Assembly: GCF_009834125.1 (NCBI RefSeq)
Contig: NZ_CP047146.1
Coordinates: 4,271,501 to 4,335,500 of the forward strand
From: Streptomyces sp. GS7
Lineage (GTDB): Bacteria > Actinomycetota > Actinomycetes > Streptomycetales > Streptomycetaceae
Direction: 5' to 3'
Length of the DNA stretch: 64,000 nucleotides
Shown here: positions 55,539 through 63,976 of the stretch, piece after piece
Layout of the letters: every line of letters begins with the position of its first letter
Numbering within the stretch: position 1 is the stretch's first letter
Notes under the pieces: generated by a model
The model's input: only the letters and a program-made list of their open reading frames with translations
Database searches by the model: none
Told to the model about the DNA's origin: nothing
Translations under genes and position numbers: made by a program

Positions 55539-55940
55539 GTGCCACATGGCGCCATACGCCTCGGTCTGGCCTCTCTGGCAGTCATCGGCCTCTCGGCATC
55601 CGTCACGCCCGTCGCCTCGGCCGCCGACGCCTCCGAGGCGTCAAACGCCTGCCGCAAGGGCGAGTTCTGCCTCTTCGGCGGGCCGCACCAGACCGGGCAG
55701 GTCCTCTACCGGCTCAACGCCAAGGTCACCAGAACCGGCTTCACCATTCCCGAGGTCGACTCGCTCGACCCGGTGATCAAGCCACTGTCGGCGCGCAATC
55801 CGATCCCCGACAGCTTCGGCTGCATCGTGCGCCTCAACGACAAGGCGCACTTCGCCGGTTCCGAACAGGAGATCAATGGCTTCGGTGACAAGGAACTGAG
55901 CGGCGCGCCCGTCGGCTCGATGACGCCCGACTGCGGCTGA
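55539..55940 (+). CDS. secreted protein of the peptidase inhibitor I36 type
   Basis: A 133-residue secreted protein. GTG at 55539 has AAGGAG six bases upstream. A Sec signal peptide (A-I-R-L-G-L-A-S-L-A-V-I-G-L-S-A) ends near V-A-S-A-A-D. The mature part has four cysteines (A-C-R-K-G-E-F-C-L-F, F-G-C-I-V, P-D-C-G) in the arrangement of streptomycete I36-like metalloprotease inhibitor domains (C-x-x-G-x-F-C-L-F). It should act outside the cell; target not known. Confidence 0.75.
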   Translation: MPHGAIRLGLASLAVIGLSASVTPVASAADASEASNACRKGEFCLFGGPHQTGQVLYRLNAKVTRTGFTIPEVDSLDPVIKPLSARNPIPDSFGCIVRLNDKAHFAGSEQEINGFGDKELSGAPVGSMTPDCG

Positions 55941-56013
55941 TCCAGCCCGCGCCGCGAAGCGGGCCCGTTGCGAAGCGCGCTGAGCAGTCGGCAACGCCCG
56001 GCTCGCCCGGCCG

Positions 56014-56039
56014 AGCCGCACCCCCTCCAGGGTGCGGCT
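56014..56039 (+). terminator. 10-bp hairpin after the I36-like gene
   Basis: agccgcaccc (56014-56023) pairs perfectly with gggtgcggct (56030-56039), loop six bases, 74 bp downstream of the stop codon. Confidence 0.7.
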
Positions 56040-56302
56040 GTCGCCTGCTCCGGGGCGGGCCGTACGCCTCATGGGCCGCAGGGTGGTTCCTCGGCGACCC
56101 GCAGGAGGCCGTGACACGCGGACCGAGGGCCTCGGTGAGGAACTCCGCGAAGAAGGCCACGACAGACCTGAGCCGGAGCTGTCCAAGTAGCACCGGCGTG
56201 GCGTTGGAGTGACATGGCTGCCGGCTGGAGGCGGTTCGGGTGGTGGGGGGAAGGATGGCGAGTGATCTTGCCGATAAGTCGCCTTGACGAGTGGAGTCCC
56301 TC

Positions 56303-56476
56303 ATGAAGCGCCTGACCGCTCTCGCTGCAGCAGTAACGGCCTCCGTGCTGATCATCCTTGGAGCCGGCACCGCCAACGCCGACGGGCCCGATTCCGGAGC
56401 TGCTCGGGTCGGAACCGCCCCTATCACCGAAGGTCTTCAAAACATCTTGAGCGGCTCCTTCCTACTCGACGGCTGA
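56303..56476 (+). CDS. small secreted peptide
   Basis: A 57-residue precursor. The first 27 or so residues form a clear Sec signal (M-K-R-L-T-A-L-A-A-A-V-T-A-S-V-L-I-I-L) with A-N-A cleavage. The mature peptide is about 30 residues, starts D-G-P-D-S-G-A-A-R-V and ends S-F-L-L-D-G, with no cysteine. GGAG lies eight bases before ATG at 56303. Neighbouring genes do not suggest modification enzymes. Function unknown. Confidence 0.6.
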   Translation: MKRLTALAAAVTASVLIILGAGTANADGPDSGAARVGTAPITEGLQNILSGSFLLDG

Positions 56477-56923
56477 GCTCCCTGCCTGGGATAGATCCGG
56501 GCGGAAGCAGGTGTGGCGGGCGCCGGGCAGGTCGGCCGCAATGCGGTGAGCGAAGCAGGCGATGCGGGCGGTCAGCGGGGTGCGACTGGTCCTCTCCGGA
56601 TCGGAGCCGACCAGCCCACCAGCCGGCCCAGATGTCAGGGCATCACGCTTTCCTGGGGCGTTCCGTACCGTTCCGTTTGGTGCTGGTGCTGGTGCTGGGA
56701 CCAGATCCTCCGAGACCGGACAGAAACCGGCTGTCCCGTCGCAAATGGTCTGGTGTGCAGCGGCGCTCCGACCCGGGGCGACCGGAATGGGTGAGACGTG
56801 AGGACGCCGAGTATCTCGGTTGATCTGGCCCGGGAAGGCAGGTGCCCGTTGCCGTCTCAGTTGATCTGGTCCGTCTGGGGTTTCGAACTGAAGCCGCGCC
56901 TGGGTGGTCAGCCGTCCCGTGCC
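56477..56923. other. gap with no supported gene
   Basis: Short frames only. The repeat ggtgctggtgctggtgctgg (about 56679-56698, three ggtgct units) is the only visible structure. Confidence 0.35.
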
Positions 56924-57379
56924 TTACTTCTGGTCAGTGCTCTGCAGTTGCCCGAACAGTTGGGGCAGCCGCCCGAAGCCGGCTGAGAGCCTCAGAACGT
57001 CGGCGTAGTCCCGCACATGGACGATCTGTGCTCCGCGAGCCCGCAGGAAAAGTACGAACCGTGATGCGAAAGTCTCTCCTGTGGCGTGATTGACAGCATC
57101 AAACTCATGCTCGGCGATGATCAGCTCCGGGTCCGACGTGTCGTGCACCCGCACGTCGCGGAACCCGACCACTGGTGACGGATACGGCGAAGCCCAAGCC
57201 CGGGTGAAACCCGCACGGATCTGTTCGCGCCCCTCGTAGCGAGACGCCTCCCGCTGCGGGGCAAGGAAGGGAAACTCATAGACGGCGTCCTCGGCGAACA
57301 GGTCAGCCAGCGCATCCGGCGAGAAGTCCAGCATCGCCTGCTGAAAGCGTTCGAGTAACTGCCTCGGTGTCTGCGGCAC
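56924..57379 (-). CDS. SnoaL-like (NTF2-fold) protein
   Basis: A 151-residue complete NTF2/SnoaL-like protein: L-L-E-R-F-Q-Q-A-M-L-D-F-S, L-A-D-L-F-A-E-D-A-V-Y-E-F-P-F, Y-E-G-R-E-Q-I-R-A-G-F and D-P-E-L-I-I-A-E-H-E-F-D. GTG at 57379 is preceded by GGAGGAATC. It is distantly similar to the one at 50527. Members are cyclases, isomerases or carriers of small hydrophobic compounds; the role here is unknown. Confidence 0.8.
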   Translation of the reverse strand: MPQTPRQLLERFQQAMLDFSPDALADLFAEDAVYEFPFLAPQREASRYEGREQIRAGFTRAWASPYPSPVVGFRDVRVHDTSDPELIIAEHEFDAVNHATGETFASRFVLFLRARGAQIVHVRDYADVLRLSAGFGRLPQLFGQLQSTDQK

Positions 57380-57831
57380 GATTCCTCCATCCTGGGCTCT
57401 GAGGGCACGTGAAACAGTACGGCCTAGCCGCCCTCGACGCAGGCGAATCTCCGCTGCACCCCAGCCAGTCGCCCGGCATGGCGGCCAAACCCCACAAGAC
57501 ACCTGAGATCAGCGGCGAATCGGACCAAATCACTTGAGACGCGGACCACTTCAGCCGAGACGGGACACCGGCGGTCCGAGGTCGGCCGCCGGCGTGCTGT
57601 CCCGTCTGATTCGAACTTGCCTGTGCGGGGATTTCTGACCAGCGAGGATGTGCTTTGACGTGAGAGGGGACCACGTCCGTGTCTCATCTCATCGTGCCCG
57701 CGCCAAGCAGTTGCCGACGGCTGTCTCGCTTCATCGTGTCTGCTGGGCTGGAAGGATGGCCGTGGGGGGCGGCCCTGTAAGCGCTGATGGTGATCTTCCT
57801 GGCCGTTGAACCAGCCGATAGGTTCACCTTC
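57380..57831. other. gap with no supported gene
   Basis: Short arginine-rich frames only. Near 57500-57600 the words cggaccaaatcacttgag and cggaccacttcagccgag form an imperfect direct repeat; meaning unknown. Confidence 0.3.
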
Positions 57832-58557
57832 ATGGGATCACCACGGCGGGACGTGCATCATTCGGCTTCGTCGTGGCGGCAGCCCCGTCATCCGGCGGTC
57901 TCCGTCGAACGCAGCATGCTGGTCGACAAGATCGCCAAGCGCATCCTGGCTCTCGGCCAGGGCCGTCTGCTCGTGGGGGTCGACGGCTTCACCGCTGCTG
58001 GGAAGACGAGCTTCGGACATGAACTGGCTGAGTGGATCAGTGCTGCGGGGCGGCCAGTGCTTCGGGCGACTCTCGACGACTTCAAGAAGCCGTGGAGGGA
58101 GCGGCACCTCTATGACCGGGAGTCTGGTGAGGGGTACTACCGCAACGCGTATGACTATGAGGCGGTCAAGCGCCTGCTGCTGGATCCCTGCCGGTCATCG
58201 GGAGCGACGGCCTGTGCCCTGTGCAGCATCGACCCACTGACCCAGCGAGATCACTCGTCCGACGCGACGCCGCTTGGGGCGGATGCCGTGCTGATCGTGG
58301 ATGGTGTCTTCGCCTTCCGCCCCGAGATCAATGAGTACTGGGACTTCCGCATCTGGTTGCAGGTGGATGCAGAGCTGTCCGTTCAGCGGGGTGCCGAGCG
58401 TGACCAGGACTGGGCCGGATCCGAAGCCGAGTCGATCCATCGCAACAGGTATCTGGTAGCCGAGGGTATCTATCTTCAGGAAGTCGACCCGTTGCGGATG
58501 ATGGACGTCGTCATCGACAACTCGGTGTTCGCGCGTCCGCGGGTCGTGACACCGTGA
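57832..58557 (+). CDS. P-loop kinase, uridine kinase-like
   Basis: About 241 residues. Walker A loop G-V-D-G-F-T-A-A-G-K-T-S-F-G, substrate region L-R-A-T-L-D-D-F-K-K-P-W, Walker-B-like V-L-I-V-D-G-V-F-A-F-R-P-E and R-N-R-Y fit the uridine kinase/phosphoribulokinase-like group widespread in actinobacteria. Substrate is not certain. Several ATGs are possible (57787, 57832, 57916); none has a strong ribosome site. The loop with C-A-L-C before the Walker B strand is longer than usual. Confidence 0.75.
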   Translation: MGSPRRDVHHSASSWRQPRHPAVSVERSMLVDKIAKRILALGQGRLLVGVDGFTAAGKTSFGHELAEWISAAGRPVLRATLDDFKKPWRERHLYDRESGEGYYRNAYDYEAVKRLLLDPCRSSGATACALCSIDPLTQRDHSSDATPLGADAVLIVDGVFAFRPEINEYWDFRIWLQVDAELSVQRGAERDQDWAGSEAESIHRNRYLVAEGIYLQEVDPLRMMDVVIDNSVFARPRVVTP

Positions 58558-58738
58558 CGTCAGCCCGCAAGGACACCACCGGGTGAGACCAGCAGCGATC
58601 TCGGGAGCCGGGCGGTCGACGCGCCCCCGCAGGCGGTGGGCCAGTCGCGCAGGCCGCGAGTGACGGGGCGACAGCGGGAGCGGTGCGATCGGGGCGGTGT
58701 GGCCGGAGCCGGCGGCGGTAGGACGTGCGCCTGCTGGT
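58558..58738. other. spacer after the kinase gene
   Basis: No gene or clear hairpin recognised in this spacer. Confidence 0.3.
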
Positions 58739-58918
58739 TCAGACCGGTCGGCCTCCAGAGGCGGGGGTTTGCTCGGATTTCCCGACGGCCCCGCCGTGCG
58801 GCTTCAGCAGCGTGCCGGTGGTGAAGACCACCAGGAACAGTGCGATCGATCCGGTGGCCATCGGCACGACGGGGGCGTCGAGTATCTGGTGGGCCATGGC
58901 GAGGACCGAGGCCGGCAC
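58739..58918 (-). CDS. possible small membrane protein
   Basis: Fifty-nine residues (GTG at 58918; ATG at 58897 also possible) with one hydrophobic helix P-M-A-T-G-S-I-A-L-F-L-V-V-F-T-T-G-T-L-L and a polar tail. GGGAAGC precedes the GTG closely. It may be the C-terminal leftover of a longer membrane protein, as an in-frame stop lies just upstream. Confidence 0.35.
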   Translation of the reverse strand: MPASVLAMAHQILDAPVVPMATGSIALFLVVFTTGTLLKPHGGAVGKSEQTPASGGRPV

Positions 58919-59044
58919 GCTGCTTCCCGCGGGCCGGTGCTCAGGCGCAGGTACGCCGGTGCATCGGCGCTCGTGTGGCTACCCTGCGGCCGTTCGTGGA
59001 GCGCACCTTGCGCCCGGGCGGCTCCGCATCACGCTCCTCTCCCT

Positions 59045-59608
59045 TCAGCTGTCCCGTCCAGCCGGGCGGGCGCTTTCCAGCACCCGCACCACCGCGTCAT
59101 ACGTCACCCCGTGTCCGGCGAGTACCGACCCTGCCGGACCGGGCCGGGCGGTCAGCGCCAGTAGCAGATGTTCCTCGCCGATGTGCCGGTCGCCGCGCCC
59201 GCCCGCGATCCGCAGTGAGCGCTCCAGTACCGCCTTCCCCTCCGGCGTGAACCTCCGACGCACACGCTTCCCGCGCCCGGCGCGCCGGGGCCCGTCGGCC
59301 AGCGCGCCGGCGCCGTGCGACCGCTCCACTCGCGCGACGATCTCGTCCACGTCGATTCCGAGATCAGCCAGCGCCGCCGCGTCGGCCGCCGAGATACCGC
59401 CCCGGCGCCGGTCCACCGCCAGCTCCCCGGCCAGCGACTCCCGCCGCGCGCCGAGCGTGTCGAGCGCGGCCGCGGCCGGGGAGCCGGTGCGGTCCAGCAG
59501 TGCGAGCAGCAGCTCCGGCTCGCCGACGGTGTCGCTGCCGGTGCGCTCCGCGTGCTCGACGGCACCCCGCACCACCTCCCGGGCACCTACCGTCAAACTC
59601 TCGAACAT
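59045..59608 (-). CDS. stand-alone Clp N-terminal domain protein
   Basis: A 187-residue protein with two Clp-N (Clp R) repeats: M-F-E-S-L-T-V-G-A-R-E-V-V, G-E-P-E-L-L-L-A-L-L-D-R, and R-F-T-P-E-G-K-A-V-L-E-R-S-L, I-G-E-E-H-L-L-L-A-L-T. There is no AAA+ ATPase region. Such proteins may bind substrates or modulate ClpC/ClpP. ATG at 59608 follows GGGAGG and shares a base with the stop of the HTH gene (TGATG), so the two are translationally coupled. Confidence 0.85.
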   Translation of the reverse strand: MFESLTVGAREVVRGAVEHAERTGSDTVGEPELLLALLDRTGSPAAAALDTLGARRESLAGELAVDRRRGGISAADAAALADLGIDVDEIVARVERSHGAGALADGPRRAGRGKRVRRRFTPEGKAVLERSLRIAGGRGDRHIGEEHLLLALTARPGPAGSVLAGHGVTYDAVVRVLESARPAGRDS

Positions 59609-59817
59609 CAGCGCCTCCCATGCTTCTTGTGGACCGCCTGCCTGCTGACCCCCAGCTCGGTGGCGATCTCCTGCCAGGACCAGCCCTTCGCGCGGGCGCT
59701 CCGCACCTGTACGGCTTCGAGCCGCTCCAGCAGCCGGCGCAGCGCGGCCACGGCGCGGAGCCCGGCCCGGGGGTCCGGGTCGCTCGCCCGCGCGGCGAGA
59801 TCCGTTGCTTCAGTCAT
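59608..59817 (-). CDS. small helix-turn-helix protein coupled to Clp-N gene
   Basis: A 69-residue DNA-binding protein. The C-terminus is a helix-turn-helix, W-S-W-Q-E-I-A-T-E-L-G-V-S-R-Q-A-V-H-K-K-H, preceded by a helix (L-R-R-L-L-E-R-L-E-A-V-Q-V) likely for dimerisation. ATG at 59817 has no ribosome site and abuts a dense cluster of GTCAAC/GTTGAC palindromes, so a leaderless, self-regulated transcript is likely. Confidence 0.8.
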   Translation of the reverse strand: MTEATDLAARASDPDPRAGLRAVAALRRLLERLEAVQVRSARAKGWSWQEIATELGVSRQAVHKKHGRR

Positions 59818-59820
59818 GCG

Positions 59821-59871
59821 TGTCAACTTACATTGACAACAAAGATCGTGTCAACATTGGTTGACGTCAAC
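59821..59871 (-). promoter_or_regulatory. palindrome cluster upstream of the HTH/Clp-N operon
   Basis: Three related inverted repeats: TGTCAA-cttaca-TTGACA (59821-59838), GTCAAC-attg-GTTGAC (59850-59865) and the uninterrupted GTTGACGTCAAC (59860-59871). All use the half-site GTCAA(C). They sit immediately before the HTH start codon. TTGACA/TTGACG words may also serve as -35 elements. Confidence 0.7.
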
Positions 59872-59951
59872 CGGTATCACACCAGTCTCACCGCACCTGT
59901 TGGGCGTCCCGGAGTCGGGCACCCGTAGGTGCCAAAGGACCCGGCGGCGAG

Positions 59952-60547
59952 ATGCGCGGGGAACTCCCGGCCGCCGCCGCGGCGCTGCGCGAGCGGTGGG
60001 CAGCCGTCGTCCCGGAGCCGGCCGGACAGGTCGTGGCCGTCGTCGGCTTCACGCGGGCTCCGGCCCGGCTCAACGTGCGCCCGAAGTCGTCGGCTTGGGC
60101 GACGAAGGCGCGCCTGGGGCAGGCTCACGTTATGGCGGCCGCCAACGCGTCGGCCGTTCGCAGGGTCGTCCGCGTCCGGCGGATCCTGCCGCCGGGCGCC
60201 GTGCCCGTTCCCGAGCGAGCCGACGCTGATCCGGCGCCTGCGTCCGCGCCCCTCGGGCCGATGCGCACCCGGGAGACCGCCTCGGACGGCTACCGTCGCG
60301 CCGTGGCCGCGCACCAGGAGGCGGCCCGCCGCGCGGGGAGGGCCCGGCCATCATGGACGCGGTGGAGCGGCGGAACCGGGCGATGTGCGGGCTCGATCGG
60401 AGGTCGTTGCCGGGGCCCCACGCTGTATCGGACGATGCGCCCGCCCCGATCGAGCAGCTCCGCGCCCAACGTCGCCGTGAAGCCGCCGCAGCCTACGCCC
60501 AGGCGGAAGGCCGGGCGCGGGCCGAGCATGCTGCCTGGAAGGGGTAG
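59952..60547 (+). pseudogene. DUF721 (DciA-like) protein gene with frameshift
   Basis: The first part reads A-L-R-E-R-W-A-A-V-V-P-E-P-A-G-Q-V-V and V-R-P-K-S-S-A-W-A-T-K-A-R-L, then V-R-R-V-V-R-V-R-R-I-L-P-P-G, the pattern of DUF721/DciA proteins. It continues to S-D-G-Y-R-R-A-V-A-A-H-Q-E-A-A, then loses sense; coding resumes in another frame near 60353 (M-D-A-V-E-R-R-N-R-A-M) and ends at 60547 (R-A-E-H-A-A-W-K-G). A single frameshift near 60340 accounts for it. DciA proteins help load replicative helicase; plasmid-type homologues are common in actinobacteria. The adjacent recombinase remnant suggests an old mobile element. Confidence 0.65.
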
Positions 60548-60759
60548 GCCGTGGACGGAGCGGTCGGCAGGGCAGCGGGCGCATCACAGCTGGGGCGTAC
60601 GGGATGAGCAGAGCCGATAGGCGATCTGGTTGGGGAACTCCACTGGTGACGCGGTGAGTTGGCTGGAGGAGATGGGGGAGTTTGTGGGGGCTGACGAACG
60701 GCGGGTCCAGGCGGCGGTGTTGGGCAGCGCGGACTCGGAAGAGCAGCTGATCGGGCGAG

Positions 60760-61203
60760 GACGGGGAACGCGAGGAACTGTGGAGGTGCCTCGACTACCC
60801 GCGGCTCGGAGACACTCTCGTGGTGCCCTACCTCGACCGGCTCGGCCGCTCGATCCAGGACCTGATCGCCATCGTGTCGGGCCTGTGCAAGCGGGACATC
60901 GGCTTCCAGTCGCTCCACGAGGCGCTCGACACCACCACCTCGGGTCGGAGGTTGGTGTTCCACGTGTTCGCGGCCCTGGCGGAGTTCATCCGTGAACTCA
61001 TCGTGCAGTGCACCCACGAGGGCCTGGTGGCGGCCCGCGCTTGCGGTAAGCGCATCGGGCGGCCGCTGGCGACGACCGCCGAACAGGTCGGGCAGGCCGG
61101 AGCCTTGCTCGCGCAGTTGGACAGCATGGTCACTTTGGTCGCGAGGCTGCTCGGGGTCTTCCGTACGACGCTGTGCAAGTACGGTGCCGGGGCTGGCTGC
61201 GGG
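60760..61203 (+). pseudogene. serine recombinase (Tn3 resolvase type) lacking its N-terminus
   Basis: The frame reads G-D-T-L-V-V-P-Y-L-D-R-L-G-R-S, I-G-F-Q-S-L-H-E-A-L-D-T-T-T-S-G-R-R-L-V-F-H-V-F-A-A-L-A-E-F, then G-L-V-A-A-R-A-C-G-K-R-I-G-R-P and a helix-turn-helix ending T-L-C-K-Y. This is a resolvase/invertase from the middle of the catalytic domain to the DNA-binding end. The N-terminal part with the catalytic serine (Y-x-R-V-S) is missing, and the sequence after T-L-C-K-Y is unrelated. Several consensus positions are changed (C for R in A-A-R-A-C-G). Confidence 0.8.
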
Positions 61204-61333
61204 CGGCGACTCCTTGGTTCCTTCTCTGCCCTCAGCTGTCTTGCTCGTTCCTTCGCCGACTCGCTCGTGCGCCTGGTGCTGGTTCTGGGGTGCTGTGTCG
61301 TCGCGCTGCTTGGCCGCGGTGGTGCCCGCGTCG

Positions 61334-61507
61334 GCGCGGGGTCGGCGAGCAATAGCGCAACTCCGCGGCCGCGAGCGGCCGCAGGGTGGGGGCGGCGCGT
61401 TGCACCTCGTACCGGCCGGCCTGGTCGAGCGGCCGGTCCTCGTGGAAACGCTCGGCCAACAGCGGGGCGCTGCGCGCGGCCGTGAGAAGTGTGAGCCGAA
61501 CTTGCAT
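61334..61507 (-). pseudogene. histidine phosphatase-like N-terminal remnant
   Basis: ATG at 61507 opens V-R-L-T-L-L-T-A-A-R-S-A-P-L-L-A-E-R-F, then P-L-D-Q-A-G-R-Y-E-V and L-R-P-L-A-A-A-E-L-R-Y-C-S-P-T-P-R. This resembles the degenerate histidine phosphatases found near actinobacterial cobalamin/cobalt genes. After the C-S-P-T-P-R segment the frame becomes low-complexity. The classical R-H-G motif is absent, as in that subgroup. Assignment is tentative. Confidence 0.45.
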
Positions 61508-62178
61508 GCGGCGATCGCACGGGTCGTGCTCCTGCATCGTGCAGCGAAAGGGAGCAGAGCGGGTGGGTTGCGCATGTGGTCCAGGGGAACGTCGGCACAT
61601 TCGGCCTGGACAACGGGGCGATTTTCAGGTGGACACAAGGGGTGCGGCACCGCGATGCGCACCCGTGGACAAGGGGCCGGCCGGCCGCGCACTACATCGG
61701 GTGTTCGTCATGCTGTGTGCCGAGCCCAGCATGTGGGCCCGGAGCTCCTATCTCTGTCCCAGGTGGGCAAACTGCCCGGAGTGCCGCGGATGAGGACTCC
61801 GATGACACCTCGCTCCCGGCCGCAGCTGGGCACGCCGTCTACTTTGCGGGTGGTGTCCGAGCTGGGATTCCCGGGCCGTGATCCCCGGGGGTTCAGGGAA
61901 ACCGAAGGCTTTTCAGCGTGAACCCACGGGTCCAGTGCTGTGCCTCAGGCCGATGCATCCGTGGGTTCGGCTGGAACACGAGGATGCTGAGCGAGCGGAA
62001 GTCGCGCGCAAGGCCGTCGAAGAACTCGCCCAGGATGTCCCAGACGGTCACGGTCACAGTCACGGTTTCGAGCCGTGCACGGAGACCGATATCCAGATCG
62101 GTTCGACGGGTCGGAAGCTGCTGCCGCCGTCGATCGTCTGAGGCTCCTGCCCGGCGGGCGTGCGATAACTTGCCGGCC
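61508..62178. other. gene-poor stretch with one antisense fragment
   Basis: No complete gene. On the minus strand near 62070-61985 a piece reads L-E-T-V-T-V-T-V-T-V-W-D-I-L-G-E-F-F-D-G-L, which looks like the C-terminal part of a lost small protein (possibly DUF6228-like). The V-T repeat comes from a tandem gacggtcacggtcacagtca word at about 62041-62060. Confidence 0.35.
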
Positions 62179-62823
62179 ATGACTGAACTAGGATCCGTCG
62201 CCTGGCCACCTACCCCGATCAAGACCGAGCGGCTCGTGCTCCGCGAGCCCGAGGCCCGGGACCGTGTGGTGTTCATCGAGCTGCTCGCCTCACCGGAGGT
62301 GCATACCTACCTCGGTGGCCCTCGGCCGCGTGATGAGTTAGAGCGCACGTTGCCTGAGACGCCCGAGAGGCGCCCCGGCCTTTTCGTGATCGAGCTCGAC
62401 GGAGCGATGATCGGCATCATCGAACTCAACCGGCGCGACGCGGAGCGTCGGAGTCATGTCCGTCCGGATGCCGGGGAGGCCGAACTCGGCTACCTGCTCT
62501 TGCCGGAGACATGGGGACGCGGGTACGCCGCCGAGGCGTGCGCGGCGGTGCTCGGCTGGTTCGCCGACGCGCTTCCCGGCGAGCCGGTTGTGCTCTGCAC
62601 CCAGACCGCCAACGACCGCTCGATGGGCCTCGCGGCGAAGCTGGGGTTCGCCGAGGTGCAACGGTACGAGGCGTGGGGCGCCGAACAGTGGATGGGCGTG
62701 TGGTACCCGGTCACGCCGCCCCGATCGGCCGGTACCGCCGATGGCCGGTACCGCCGCGATCGGGGCGGTTGTGCATCTGCTGGCCACCGCTCATCGAGGA
62801 GGGCCGGGACCTGTCCTCGATGA
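62179..62823 (+). CDS. GNAT family N-acetyltransferase (RimJ/RimL-like)
   Basis: A 214-residue protein whose first 180 residues are a complete GNAT domain: T-E-R-L-V-L-R-E-P-E-A-R-D, acetyl-CoA loop L-P-E-T-W-G-R-G-Y-A-A-E-A, then A-N-D-R-S-M-G-L-A-A-K-L-G-F. This is the layout of the RimJ/RimL group acting on N-termini or small amines. The last 35 residues are arginine/serine-rich and unlike the family; the original stop may have been lost. It is the intact counterpart to the broken GNAT at 47878-48107. Confidence 0.85.
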   Translation: MTELGSVAWPPTPIKTERLVLREPEARDRVVFIELLASPEVHTYLGGPRPRDELERTLPETPERRPGLFVIELDGAMIGIIELNRRDAERRSHVRPDAGEAELGYLLLPETWGRGYAAEACAAVLGWFADALPGEPVVLCTQTANDRSMGLAAKLGFAEVQRYEAWGAEQWMGVWYPVTPPRSAGTADGRYRRDRGGCASAGHRSSRRAGTCPR

Positions 62824-62877
62824 GCGGCGTCCTGGCCGACAGCGCCTAGCGTCTGCTGCCGGCCTGACGGCCCGGTC

Positions 62878-63600
62878 TCACTTCAGGTGCCGGCCGAAGA
62901 ACCGGTTCCCGTCCTCCACCTCGAACCACGGGGTGCCGACGTGCCCGCCCATATTGGCGTGCAGCGTCTTCTCCTTGGTGCCGAAGGCGTCGAACAGGTC
63001 CAGGGCTCGCTGCCGGGGGTTGCCTTCGTCGTCCCACTGCAGCAGCAACAGCAGGGGAATGGTGACTTGCCGGGCCTCCTCGCGCTGGGCACGGGGCACG
63101 TAACCCCCGGCGAAGAAACCGGCGGCCGCGATGCGCGGCTCGACCACCGCCAGCTGAATGCCGACGGCGGTCCATCCCGAGTACCCGACCGGGCCGCCGA
63201 TCTCGGGCAGCGAAAGGAGGGCGTCCAGGGTGGTCCGCCATTCCGGGACCGCCTTTTCGACCAGCGGGCCGACGAAGGACTCGAAGATCTCGTCGACCGG
63301 CTCGCCGGCCTGCATCGCCCGGCGGAGGTCGGCGCGAGCCTGCTCGTCGGCGGCGGAACGGGGCCGGTCACCGCACCCGGCGGCGTCGATGGTGGCCACC
63401 GCGTAGCCGTACGCCGCGGACCGCCGGGCCCGGGCCACCAGCCGGGGTTCCCCCTTGGGCAGGCCGTTGTTGTGAGCCATCAGGATCAGCGGGGCCGGTG
63501 CGGCGGATTCAGGCGTCCACAGGGTGCCGGGAATCTCGCCGAGAGTGAATTCGCGTTCGAGGACGCCGTCGTCGAGGCGCTGCTCAGAAGTGAAGTGCAT
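62878..63600 (-). CDS. alpha/beta hydrolase (dienelactone hydrolase-like)
   Basis: A 240-residue hydrolase. Nucleophile elbow G-Y-S-G-W-T-A-V-G, acid near L-Q-W-D-D-E-G-N, histidine in M-G-G-H-V-G-T-P-W. The core strand L-I-L-M-A-H-N-N-G has the dienelactone-hydrolase style. ATG at 63600 is preceded by AAAGG at eight bases. It stands alone; substrate unknown. Confidence 0.8.
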   Translation of the reverse strand: MHFTSEQRLDDGVLEREFTLGEIPGTLWTPESAAPAPLILMAHNNGLPKGEPRLVARARRSAAYGYAVATIDAAGCGDRPRSAADEQARADLRRAMQAGEPVDEIFESFVGPLVEKAVPEWRTTLDALLSLPEIGGPVGYSGWTAVGIQLAVVEPRIAAAGFFAGGYVPRAQREEARQVTIPLLLLLQWDDEGNPRQRALDLFDAFGTKEKTLHANMGGHVGTPWFEVEDGNRFFGRHLK

Positions 63601-63950
63601 GGTCGTGCCTTTCGGGAGTGCTCTGGAACGGCGCTCCCGGACGACCTATCGCCCGACCGTGACCCCGGAGGGGAGCACCCATGTCGATACTGCGTTCACG
63701 GGTACCACCTCCTCGTTCTCTCGCACGGCCTCCGGAAAAGTAGCAGTGGTCGCCACGGTCCGCCAACAGGTTTTTTACGGAGGCTCCGTGGGCGGATGCC
63801 GCGGAGCCACTTGCCTGAAGGCTAGGGCCGTGTGGTTCCGTAGCGCAGGAAACCGTTCAGTGCCGCAAACCACCCCGATGGCATTTTGCTCGGGGGCGCT
63901 TTGAGGCTGCGCCGCATTGCACGTGTGGCCGCTGGAAGAAGACGGCCGAG
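63601..63950. other. gap with no supported gene
   Basis: Upstream region of the hydrolase. cctcctcgttctctcgc near 63708 reads on the minus strand as a GAGGAGG purine run, but no convincing frame follows it. Confidence 0.3.
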
Positions 63951-63976
63951 GGCCCGGACCGGTTGTGGTCCGGGCC
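63951..63976 (-). terminator. 10-bp perfect hairpin at the window edge
   Basis: ggcccggacc (63951-63960) pairs perfectly with ggtccgggcc (63967-63976) around ggttgt. Just beyond it, on the minus strand, the last bases of the window read L-K-G-G then TGA (63986-64000), so it probably terminates a gene entering from the right. Confidence 0.7.

Noticed and set aside
56303..56476. Lanthipeptide or lasso-peptide precursor
   Set aside because: It has a Sec signal, no cysteine, no typical leader motif, and no modification enzymes beside it.
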